Assembly: GCA_948665105.1 (NCBI GenBank)
Contig: CAPNGW010000126.1
Coordinates: 1-6,949 of the forward strand
Length of the DNA: 6,949 nucleotides
Source of the DNA: an uncultured Lachnospiraceae bacterium
GTDB lineage: Bacteria; Bacillota; Clostridia; Lachnospirales; Lachnospiraceae
Direction of reading: 5' to 3'
Shown here in pieces: positions 1-6,123 of the stretch. A program made the translations under genes and the position numbers. A model generated the notes under the pieces. It ran no database searches, had not been told where the DNA came from, and was given only the letters and a program-made list of their open reading frames with translations. Position 1 is the first letter of the stretch, and the number at the start of each line of letters is the position of its first letter.

Positions 1-2
1 GC

Positions 3-800
3 TCCAACGTGCTGGGCGGCACCTTCACGGCCATAAAGATCATTGGCAGCCGGGTGGATGACATGGTGGTGAAGAAAGCCATTGCCATGAAATGTGCCTT
101 TGGGGAGAATCCCAAACGCTGTTATAAGGAGAAGGACAATTATTCCAGAATGAGCACCGCTTCCAAGCTTAGGATTATGCTGGAGAAGACCAAAGAGTAT
201 ATGGAGAAAAAGGAAGCGGCAGGGGAGGATATCACCAAACGTCCCGCCTATGACCCCAAGCTGGAAGCCATGCTTCCGGTGGTGAGGGGAGAGCTTTCTT
301 TAAAGGCCCATGCACACCGGGCGGACGATATATTCACAGCCATCCGTATTGCAAAGGAATATGGACTGAAGCTGACCATCGACCACTGTACGGAAGGAGC
401 GCTAATCGCCAAGGATTTGGCCAAGGAGGGCTATCCGGTGGCGGTGGGACCCTCCTTCGGCCATGCTTCCAAATTTGAGCTGAGGAACAAGAGCTTTGAG
501 ACGCCGGGGATTCTTGCCAAAGCGGGCTGTCAGGTGTCTATTATCACGGATTCCCCGGTGATACAGCAGCAGTATCTTCCTCTGTGCGCCGGCCTTGCCG
601 TGAAGAACGGTATGGAGGAGTTTGCCGCTTTACAGGCCATCACCATCAATGCCGCCAGGCATATCGGCATCGAGGATAAGGTGGGCAGCCTGGAGGAGGG
701 CAAGGACGCGGATATTGTCATTGCCAATGGAAATCCGCTGATTTCGGATACAGTCATCGAGAAGGTCCTGGTGGATGGAAAATTGGTGGTAGGAGCATAG
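3..800 (+). CDS. Imidazolonepropionase-like amidohydrolase, C-terminal part (5' truncated by window edge)
   Basis: This is a metal-dependent hydrolase of the amidohydrolase superfamily, presumably cytosolic, acting on a cyclic amide or similar C-N bond; the substrate is not determinable. The reading frame is open to the window edge (it begins S-N-V-L-G-G), so the GTG at 9 is an internal valine, not a start. Counting that valine as residue 1, HAHRADD (101-107) and DHCTEG (125-130) match the strand-5 and strand-6 metal-ligand histidines. TDSP (180-183) supplies the catalytic aspartate, and the C-terminal VGSLEEGKDADIVI block (225-238) is the usual composite beta-domain return of these enzymes. 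Family members are roughly 380 residues, so about 120 N-terminal residues, including the first HxH metal motif, lie outside the window. The stop is TAG at 798-800. It is 53 nt upstream of the response regulator with no hairpin terminator between, so read-through is possible. Confidence 0.9.
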   Translation, partial: SNVLGGTFTAIKIIGSRVDDMVVKKAIAMKCAFGENPKRCYKEKDNYSRMSTASKLRIMLEKTKEYMEKKEAAGEDITKRPAYDPKLEAMLPVVRGELSLKAHAHRADDIFTAIRIAKEYGLKLTIDHCTEGALIAKDLAKEGYPVAVGPSFGHASKFELRNKSFETPGILAKAGCQVSIITDSPVIQQQYLPLCAGLAVKNGMEEFAALQAITINAARHIGIEDKVGSLEEGKDADIVIANGNPLISDTVIEKVLVDGKLVVGA

Positions 801-839
801 CCAAAATCATATGTATGGACAGCAAGCTACAGACAGAAA

Positions 840-845
840 AGGAAG
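840..845 (+). promoter_or_regulatory. Ribosome binding site of the response regulator
   Basis: AGGAAG lies 8 nt before the ATG at 854. The in-frame ATG at 815 has no comparable purine stretch in front of it. This decides the start in favour of 854. Confidence 0.7.
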
Positions 846-853
846 TATTTATT

Positions 854-1516
854 ATGCAGAAAAGTAACATTCTCATTGTGGAGGATGAGGAACCCATCGC
901 CAGAATGATAGCCATGAATTTAAAAGTGGCAGGCTACGAGCCCACCATTTTTCAGGACGGGCAGGAAGCCCTGGAAGCCTTGAAGGAGCACCACGATTAC
1001 GGTCTTGCCCTTCTGGACGTGATGCTTCCGGGGATAGACGGCTTTGCTCTGCTTCCGGAGGTGAGGCAGTATGATATCCCGGTAATCTTCCTGACGGCAA
1101 GAGACGATTTAAGCTCCAAAATATCCGGTCTCACCGGAGGCGCCGAGGACTATATTGTGAAGCCCTTCGAGGTGCTGGAGCTTTTGGTGCGAATTGAAAA
1201 AGTGCTGGCCCGGTCCGGCGGTGGGGCACAGAAGGTAACCTTTCTTGACATGGAAATCAATTTTGAGGAGCATTCGGTGCGCAAAAATGGACAGGAGATA
1301 CCCTTAAAGCCCATGGAATTTGATTTGCTGGCAGTACTTGTGAAGAACAAAAACATAGCCATTTCCCGGGAGAAGCTTCTGCATCTGGTCTGGGGTGTGG
1401 ACTTTATGGGAGAGACCCGGACGGTGGATGTACATATCGGACAGCTTCGAAAGAAGCTGGGGCTTAATAGTCACATTAAGACACTCTCCAAAGTGGGTTA
1501 TCGGCTGGAGGACTGA
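854..1516 (+). CDS. OmpR-family two-component response regulator
   Basis: This cytosolic DNA-binding response regulator is phosphorylated by the adjacent kinase. The product is 220 aa, the usual family size. The receiver domain (1-118) shows the acidic pair E10-D11, phospho-acceptor D55 in LLDVMLPG, the switch residue T81 in FLTARDD and K103 in IVKPF. A winged-helix DNA-binding domain occupies about 125-220, with the recognition-helix region TRTVDVHIGQLRKKLG and the wing VGYRLED at the end. The ATG at 854 is chosen over the in-frame ATG at 815 because it has an AGGAAG site and puts NILIVEDE at the normal distance from the N terminus. The gene sits 3 nt before the sensor kinase and is surely co-transcribed with it. 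Its likely targets are its own operon and the lipoprotein/ABC operon that follows. The exact subfamily (PhoP-, CssR- or VicR-like) cannot be assigned, so no symbol is given. Confidence 0.95.
   Translation: MQKSNILIVEDEEPIARMIAMNLKVAGYEPTIFQDGQEALEALKEHHDYGLALLDVMLPGIDGFALLPEVRQYDIPVIFLTARDDLSSKISGLTGGAEDYIVKPFEVLELLVRIEKVLARSGGGAQKVTFLDMEINFEEHSVRKNGQEIPLKPMEFDLLAVLVKNKNIAISREKLLHLVWGVDFMGETRTVDVHIGQLRKKLGLNSHIKTLSKVGYRLED
1507..1512 (+). promoter_or_regulatory. Ribosome binding site supporting the kinase TTG start
   Basis: GGAGGA is embedded in the last codons of the response regulator and lies 7 nt before the TTG at 1520. This supports a non-ATG start and translational coupling of regulator and kinase. 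Confidence 0.75.
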
Positions 1517-1519
1517 GCA

Positions 1520-2938
1520 TTGAAGCTAAGAACACGGATTACCGGAATCAGCTGTCTGGCGGTACTGGCCGCCTGTGTGGCTGTGAGTGCCCTGATATGG
1601 GGCGTGACCATGCGAAGCTACCAGAATGAAGCCCATGCAAAAGCCTGGCAGAACGCCACCATGACCCAAAGCCGGCTTATTCGCAGGATGGAGGAACTTG
1701 GGGGCAGATATTTCAATGACAGCTATCTGCACTATTTTTTTAAGACGGAGAGTGACGGCTACAGTGTGTGTTACCGGGTACAAGACACAGAGACTGCCGA
1801 GATATACAATCAGACTGTTTTTCAGCTGGAATTCTTAAAAAACCTGAATTATGCGCCGGTGGCGTACTCGGAGTTTGAAGGGAATTTTGACATGGCGCAG
1901 CTTAACTGGGAAGGCCGCCATTACCTGGTCTTTCAAAGCAGCTCCGGATGGGACCTGCAATATTTTCGTATTGAGGACATCACATATGTGTGGGAGCGGA
2001 TGGGGCGCCTGACAGGAATCCTTGTGCTGATTACGGCGGGGGTGCTGCTGTGCACCATGGCATTTCTGTCTCCGATTTTAAAGAGGGCCTTAAAGCCTCT
2101 GCAGGAATTAAATGTAAGCGCCCGGCAGATTGCCGAGGGGCAGTATCATCAGCGGCTTGCCGTCTCAAGGCGGGATGAGATTGGCCAGCTCAGTGAGAAT
2201 TTTAACAAAATGGCCGCTGCGGTGGAGCTTCGGACCAGAAGTCTGGAGGAATCGGAGTTAAAGAAAACGCTGTTTATGGGAAATCTGACCCATGAATTGA
2301 AAACGCCCATGACCTCCATTTCCGGGTATGCACAGACACTTTTGCATGCGAAGCTGAGTGAAGAGGACCAGAAGGAAGCGCTTACCTATATATACCAGGA
2401 ATGTGGACGGCTGGAACGGCTGTCACGAAAAATGATGAAGCTGTTGGAGCTGGACCGGGATGTGGAGCTGGCCCTTACGAAAACGCCCATTGAGGATATT
2501 TTCAGGGCGGTGGAGAGAGCCTGCCAGGAGCTTATGCGGCAAAGGCAGATGACCCTGGAATGGGAGGAGGCAGGGCAATCCTTTTTCGTGGAGCAGGATT
2601 TGATAACGGATGCCATCATAAACCTGGTGGATAATGCGGCCAAAGCCAGTAAGGCTGGTGGAAAGATTCTTTTGCGTGCCGGTGCAGATTTCATTGAAGT
2701 TGAGGATTTCGGAAAAGGGATTCCGAAGGAGGAGCAGGAACGAATCTTAGAGCCCTTTTACATGGTTGACAAATCCAGAAGCCGGAAGGTGGGTGGAGCC
2801 GGGCTGGGCCTGGCTTTGGTGGTGCTGATTGCAAAAGCCCACCACTGTGAGCTTAAGATTGAAAGCGAAGTGGGGCGTGGGACAGTGATGCGGTTAGCGT
2901 TTACAAATTGTTTAAATTGCGATGAATACTCGATGTAA
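1520..2938 (+). CDS. HAMP-domain sensor histidine kinase
   Basis: This 472-aa membrane sensor kinase is the partner of the preceding regulator. TM1 is at about 10-30. An extracytoplasmic sensor region follows (about 31-162), with no recognised fold, rich in aromatic residues (SYLHYFF, DLQYF). TM2 is at about 163-186, and a HAMP linker (about 187-240) includes the typical RRDEIGQLSENFN. The dimerisation helix carries phospho-acceptor H258 in THELKTP, with the E259/T262 residues used for kinase/phosphatase activity. The ATPase domain shows the N-box INLVDNAAKAS (N368, N372), the G1 box EDFGKG (D396), the F-box EPFYMVDKS and the G2 box GGAGLGLAL (425-433). All catalytic residues are present, so it should be active. 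The start is TTG with a strong GGAGGA site, 3 nt after the regulator stop. No PAS or GAF domain lies between HAMP and DHp. The last residues (CLNCDEYSM) extend past the conserved fold. A hairpin terminator follows the stop by 3 nt. Confidence 0.95.
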   Translation: MKLRTRITGISCLAVLAACVAVSALIWGVTMRSYQNEAHAKAWQNATMTQSRLIRRMEELGGRYFNDSYLHYFFKTESDGYSVCYRVQDTETAEIYNQTVFQLEFLKNLNYAPVAYSEFEGNFDMAQLNWEGRHYLVFQSSSGWDLQYFRIEDITYVWERMGRLTGILVLITAGVLLCTMAFLSPILKRALKPLQELNVSARQIAEGQYHQRLAVSRRDEIGQLSENFNKMAAAVELRTRSLEESELKKTLFMGNLTHELKTPMTSISGYAQTLLHAKLSEEDQKEALTYIYQECGRLERLSRKMMKLLELDRDVELALTKTPIEDIFRAVERACQELMRQRQMTLEWEEAGQSFFVEQDLITDAIINLVDNAAKASKAGGKILLRAGADFIEVEDFGKGIPKEEQERILEPFYMVDKSRSRKVGGAGLGLALVVLIAKAHHCELKIESEVGRGTVMRLAFTNCLNCDEYSM

Positions 2939-2939
2939 A
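2900..2939 (+). promoter_or_regulatory. Possible OmpR-type direct-repeat operator with weak promoter-like hexamers
   Basis: TTTACA (2900-2905), five bases, then TTTAAA (2911-2916) gives an 11-bp spaced direct repeat. This is the arrangement that OmpR/PhoB-family regulators commonly bind. TTTAAA could also serve as a poor -35 element, 17 bp before TGTAAA (2934-2939), a poor -10. The site lies in the AT-rich 3' end of the kinase gene, about 125-140 bp before the lipoprotein start. Both hexamers match consensus at only four of six positions and the region is coding, so this is a candidate only. Confidence 0.25.
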
Positions 2940-2941
2940 AG

Positions 2942-2978
2942 TCCATGTTAGGATATGCCTAACATGGATTTTTATTTT
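2942..2978 (+). terminator. Rho-independent terminator of the two-component operon
   Basis: A perfect 11-bp stem (2942-2952 with 2958-2968, TCCATGTTAGG paired to its complement) closes a 5-nt loop ATATG. It is followed at once by TTTTTATTTT. It begins 3 nt after the kinase stop codon, so it should end the regulator-kinase transcript and leave the lipoprotein operon as a separate unit. Confidence 0.85.
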
Positions 2979-3022
2979 ATAGGGAAGTATCAGGAACTTC
3001 CCCATAGAATAAAACCCTCCAT
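2964..3022. repeat. Long imperfect inverted repeat in the leader of the lipoprotein gene
   Basis: The arms 2970-2988 and 2996-3014 pair over 19 positions: 17 Watson-Crick pairs, one T-G and one A-C mismatch. The loop is ATCAGGA (2989-2995). The core GGGAAGT/ACTTCCC is perfect. Beyond a small asymmetric internal loop, ATGGA (2964-2968) pairs with TCCAT (3018-3022). The left arm uses the T-tract and the end of the right stem arm of the upstream terminator, so the complete structures cannot form together. It ends 8 nt before the Shine-Dalgarno site of the lipoprotein. It could be a leader RNA structure, an RNase III-type processing site, an operator dyad or a dispersed palindromic repeat. Confidence 0.7.
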
Positions 3023-3030
3023 AAAGAAGG

Positions 3031-3036
3031 AAGGAG
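3031..3036 (+). promoter_or_regulatory. Ribosome binding site of the lipoprotein gene
   Basis: AAGGAG lies 5 nt before the ATG at 3042, directly ahead of a signal peptide. It rules out the longer in-frame start at 2955, which would lie inside the loop of the terminator hairpin. Confidence 0.85.
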
Positions 3037-3041
3037 ATAAC

Positions 3042-4568
3042 ATGAAGAAAAAACAAATTTTGAGTATGATAACGGCTATCACCATTCTGGCTATCACCGG
3101 ATGCCAGAAAAGTCCGGAAAGCTCCATTGTCACCAACAAGGATTTTGACAAAATGGTGGACCTGGCGGAGAACAGCGAGAGCGGAACCAGTGAAGTGTCC
3201 GGGGTGGCGAAGGATTTTGACGTCTATCAAACCACAATTTCCGATGAATCTCTGGGAGTGACGGTAAATGTGGATGCTAAGGTGGACATTCCAAAGACCA
3301 ATCAAATGTCGGTGATTCGGATTCGACAGCGGGAAATTGCCCAGGAATTTCTGGATAAGGTGATTGAAGAGCTGACGCCGGAGGTAGAGTTGTTTGACGG
3401 AAGCATTGATCTCCCCAGAAGCAAAGACGCCATTGAAGAGGAAATCCAAATGAACAAAGACGCAATAAAAAGCGTAGAAGCTGAGGCGGCCCAGGGCGTT
3501 TATGATGAAGAAACGGTAGAGATATACCGGGAAGAATATCAGGGACGCATTGACGAACTTCAGGAGGAGTACGAAAGCGCCCCGGAGACAGTGCCCTTAA
3601 GAACAGTGAAATCTGATGGAAGGTTCCATGGAGTGGCGGAGGGTTTGGAGGAGAACCCGGAAAGTGACTTTTATAATTGGCAGCATAGTATGACTCCAAC
3701 CGCTTCCGTATTTTATGGCGTAAGCAACGAAAGCAACGGTGCTTACCATTCCCTGTATGCCCAGAACAATGAGGATTATGGAAACGGTCTGATTTATCAA
3801 AAAAGCAGCAGCGGACAGCTGGGTCATGTCAGCGTAATGGTAGACTCCCCGGTGCTGTCCGGGGAAGTGTGGGCCCCCTCAGGGGAACCCCTGGTTGTAA
3901 TTGAGGATGGAGAGCTTAAGGAAAGCGAAGCAGAGCCTCTGACTATATCCCAGGAGGAGGCCAGAGTACAGGCGGATGAGCTGCTTACCGCTCTGGGTCT
4001 TACCGAGTATGGATATTATGACAGTGGCGTATACTGCCAGGTGTTCGAGTATACGGAAGAAGTCCTGGAATATCGTAAAATTCATGTTATCCGGTATTTT
4101 CGTGATATCGACGGAGCCTTTGCCAACAACGAGGGTGGAATGAAGCTTACAGATGAGTGGGCTGGGGACGAGTATAATAAGAAGGCGTGGCCGGGAGAAA
4201 ATGTGCTGGTGTATGTGAACGACACCGGAATTGTAGGATTTTATTATCTTGCGCCCTTAGAGCCGATGGAAACAGTGGTGGATAAGGCCAGTATGAAGCC
4301 CTTTGAGGAGATTCAGGAAATTTTTGAACAGATGATTGTCGTTACCAATGCGAGAGAACAGTTAAAAACCACTCTGAAGGTAGACCGGGTATCCTTACGT
4401 TATACCAGAATCAGCGAGGCGGACAGCTTTGATACCGGGCTGCTGGTGCCAGTTTGGGAATTTGAGGGAACCTATGAGGGGGAAGCGAAGATAAGTGACC
4501 AAAGAAGAGTGCTTCTTACCATAAATGCCATTGACGGCTCAGTAATTGACCCGGATATAGGGTATTAA
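3042..4568 (+). CDS. Secreted lipoprotein, DUF6034-like, function unknown
   Basis: This 508-aa protein has a lipoprotein signal peptide: basic MKKK, a hydrophobic stretch 6-19, and a lipobox ending I-T-G-C with C21 as the lipidated cysteine. It should be anchored on the outer face of the membrane. The mature part is acidic. Residues about 128-182 are strongly charged and helical (IEEEIQMNKDAI, GRIDELQEEYES), possibly a coiled coil. The middle (about 205-270) is rich in aromatic, Ser and Asn residues. The C-terminal part (about 443-508) has a VPVWEFEG strand followed by INAIDGSVID, which resembles PepSY/YycI-type domains. From memory the overall pattern resembles DUF6034 lipoproteins of Lachnospiraceae, but this was not searched. 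The start at 3042 is fixed by AAGGAG and the signal peptide. It is the first gene after the two-component terminator and 39 nt before the first permease with no terminator between, so it probably leads the ABC operon. A role as sensor accessory or substrate-handling partner is inference. Confidence 0.85.
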   Translation: MKKKQILSMITAITILAITGCQKSPESSIVTNKDFDKMVDLAENSESGTSEVSGVAKDFDVYQTTISDESLGVTVNVDAKVDIPKTNQMSVIRIRQREIAQEFLDKVIEELTPEVELFDGSIDLPRSKDAIEEEIQMNKDAIKSVEAEAAQGVYDEETVEIYREEYQGRIDELQEEYESAPETVPLRTVKSDGRFHGVAEGLEENPESDFYNWQHSMTPTASVFYGVSNESNGAYHSLYAQNNEDYGNGLIYQKSSSGQLGHVSVMVDSPVLSGEVWAPSGEPLVVIEDGELKESEAEPLTISQEEARVQADELLTALGLTEYGYYDSGVYCQVFEYTEEVLEYRKIHVIRYFRDIDGAFANNEGGMKLTDEWAGDEYNKKAWPGENVLVYVNDTGIVGFYYLAPLEPMETVVDKASMKPFEEIQEIFEQMIVVTNAREQLKTTLKVDRVSLRYTRISEADSFDTGLLVPVWEFEGTYEGEAKISDQRRVLLTINAIDGSVIDPDIGY

Positions 4569-4596
4569 CAGTGGCAGATGATTGATTGAAAAAGGC

Positions 4597-4604
4597 AGGT
4601 GAGG
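4597..4604 (+). promoter_or_regulatory. Ribosome binding site supporting the first permease TTG start
   Basis: AGGTGAGG ends 3 nt before the TTG at 4608, and its first AGG lies 8 nt upstream. No site precedes the next in-frame ATG at 4629. This favours the TTG, with modest translation expected. Confidence 0.6.
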
Positions 4605-4607
4605 TAG

Positions 4608-5234
4608 TTGAACAGCTTTGAATCGGATATGAAACGGGCGTTATGTGCAAAAGGCTTTTGGGCCGGGCTGGTATTGGGGATTGTAATCTTGTTAAAATCC
4701 GGCTTCGATTCTGACCTTTACCGTATTAGCGTGCCGGTGCTGGCCTCCCTGCCTTATACCACAGCCTGGCTATCAGAGCAGCAGAGTGGATTCCTAAAAG
4801 CCTCTCTTTTGCGTACCAGCGTCACCGCCTACATTTTAGGGAAATATTTTTCCTGTGCTTTAAGCGGCGGATTGGTACAGCTTCTTCCGGCATTGGCCTT
4901 TCGCCTGCTTTGCCCGGAGGAAGCCGCTTCCGTAAATTTGTGGCTGGTTTTTCTATCAGGTATGTTGTGGGCAACAGCAGCCGGGACACTGGCGGCCTTA
5001 AGCAAAAGCCGTTACATCGCTTACGGCGGCGCCTTCGTCATTTATTATATCCTGGTGATTCTCCATCAGCGGTATTTTCCGGGACTGTACTGCCTGTATC
5101 CTTACGAATGGCTGGCGCCGTCCCATACCTGGATTTTTGACTGGCAGGGGATTGTGCTTTTGCTGTCCGGTCTGCTTTTGCTGCTGATGTTCGTGTACTA
5201 CGAGATTCTAAGGAGGTGTATCGCAGGTGAGTAA
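4608..5234 (+). CDS. Small ABC-2-type transporter permease subunit (putative)
   Basis: This 208-aa integral membrane protein has about six hydrophobic segments: roughly 15-30, 39-55, 76-100, 110-131, 136-153 and 180-198. There is no signal peptide with a cleavage site and no soluble domain. The short amphipathic cytosolic N terminus (SFESDMKRAL) and the six-segment layout fit an ABC-2/BcrB-type permease. Sequence motifs are not distinctive, so the assignment rests mainly on context, between a lipoprotein and a permease/ATPase pair. It overlaps the next permease by 8 nt, the pattern expected for subunits of one complex. The TTG start has an AGGTGAGG site. The AGGAGGTG for the next gene lies inside its last codons. 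At 208 aa it is small for a permease, but a frameshift is not evident because both ends look intact. Confidence 0.75.
   Translation: MNSFESDMKRALCAKGFWAGLVLGIVILLKSGFDSDLYRISVPVLASLPYTTAWLSEQQSGFLKASLLRTSVTAYILGKYFSCALSGGLVQLLPALAFRLLCPEEAASVNLWLVFLSGMLWATAAGTLAALSKSRYIAYGGAFVIYYILVILHQRYFPGLYCLYPYEWLAPSHTWIFDWQGIVLLLSGLLLLLMFVYYEILRRCIAGE
5211..5218 (+). promoter_or_regulatory. Ribosome binding site for the second permease GTG start
   Basis: AGGAGGTG, a full match to the anti-Shine-Dalgarno core, lies 8 nt before GTG at 5227 and inside the end of the upstream permease gene. It fixes the GTG start and predicts coupled translation. Confidence 0.85.
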
Positions 5235-6123
5235 GGCTCGTAAGGTCGTGCTGGTGGCATTTGCAAATTTCCGGCGGTGGCGGAGAAATCCCCAGATTAT
5301 ATTGGCTTTTTGCCTGGCCTTTGTGCTGTGCTTTCTGCTGTCGGATAAGGCTGTGCGATTTTCGGAAAAGCACGACACACTCATGCAGATTGCGGAGCCC
5401 TTTATCTGGACCTTTGGAGACGCCATTTCCGTGCTGGTGATTTCGCTGGTTTTGCTGTTGGTTTTTTCCAATATGCCCAACCTTGGAAATGAAGTACCAC
5501 TGTTTCTGATTCGGGTGAACCGCAAAATATGGATTCTGGGACAGATTCTGTATCTGGTGCTGGCAACCCTGGTGTTTATGGTTTTTATCTTGCTGTCCAC
5601 CTGCGCTTTGGCAGCAGGCAGGGCTTATCCGGCGAATTTCTGGAGCAATACGGCGGCCATTTTGGGGTATTCCAGTATCGGCAGCGAACTGTATATCCCA
5701 TCCTTTGTGAAGGTGATGGAGCTGTCCTTTCCCTATGAGTGCATGCTGCATATTTTCGGGCTGATGCTGGGGTATGCGGTGCTGATGGCCAGCCTGATTT
5801 TGTATCTGAACCTGTGGCGGGAAAATGGCGGAATGATTGGCGGAATTATATTTAGCGGCCTTGGTGTGGTGCTGAATCCTGACTTGATTGCAGAGTGGCT
5901 GGGGATACCCATGGAGCGGATGCGGGAGGCAAATATTCTGTTCGGATGGATTTCTCCCTTGAACCATGCCACCTACTACATGCACAATTTTGGCTATGAC
6001 AACCTGCCAAAGCTGTGGGCCTCCTATGTGTTCTTTGGAGTGGGCAGCCTGCTTTTGTTTGGCCTGTCCATGCTTCGAATGAAAAAATATGCATTTCACT
6101 TTACAGGGACCGAGGGACAATAA
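5227..6123 (+). CDS. ABC-2-type transporter permease subunit (putative)
   Basis: This is a 298-aa membrane protein. A basic cytosolic N terminus (KARKVVLVAFANFRRWRRNP) leads into about six hydrophobic segments, roughly 23-39, 64-82, 103-127, 173-195, 201-218 and 264-282. Larger connecting regions lie at 40-63, 128-172 and 219-262. The NFRRWRRNP motif before TM1 resembles the coupling-helix region of ABC-2 permeases, and the SPLNHATYYM segment before the last helix is also typical of that fold. The GTG start at 5227 has an excellent AGGAGGTG site. The gene overlaps the first permease by 8 nt, and its TAA stop is followed immediately by the ATG of the ATPase, so the three proteins very likely form one transporter. 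The two permeases differ in size and show no obvious repeat of one another, which suggests a heterodimer. Transport direction and substrate are unknown; export is typical for the class. Confidence 0.85.
   Translation: MSKARKVVLVAFANFRRWRRNPQIILAFCLAFVLCFLLSDKAVRFSEKHDTLMQIAEPFIWTFGDAISVLVISLVLLLVFSNMPNLGNEVPLFLIRVNRKIWILGQILYLVLATLVFMVFILLSTCALAAGRAYPANFWSNTAAILGYSSIGSELYIPSFVKVMELSFPYECMLHIFGLMLGYAVLMASLILYLNLWRENGGMIGGIIFSGLGVVLNPDLIAEWLGIPMERMREANILFGWISPLNHATYYMHNFGYDNLPKLWASYVFFGVGSLLLFGLSMLRMKKYAFHFTGTEGQ

Noticed and set aside
818..836. ACAG repeated three times upstream of the regulator as an operator
   Set aside because: The four-base units are unevenly spaced and too short to separate from chance.
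815..853. An earlier start for the response regulator
   Set aside because: There is no ribosome site before 815, and the 13 extra residues precede the normal beginning of the receiver domain. AGGAAG supports 854.
2955..3041. An N-terminal extension of the lipoprotein from the ATG at 2955
   Set aside because: It would start within the terminator loop/stem and be encoded by the inverted repeat. The signal peptide and AAGGAG both point to 3042.
2901..3449. A 182-codon minus-strand open frame across the intergenic region
   Set aside because: It runs through the terminator and the inverted repeat and into the antisense of the lipoprotein, with no family resemblance in its translation.
3847..3894. 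GC-rich small hairpins (CCCCGG...CCGGGG and CCCC...GGGG) within the lipoprotein gene
   Set aside because: They are short, lie in a well-supported reading frame and have no T-tract. They are probably a by-product of Pro, Gly and Ser codons.
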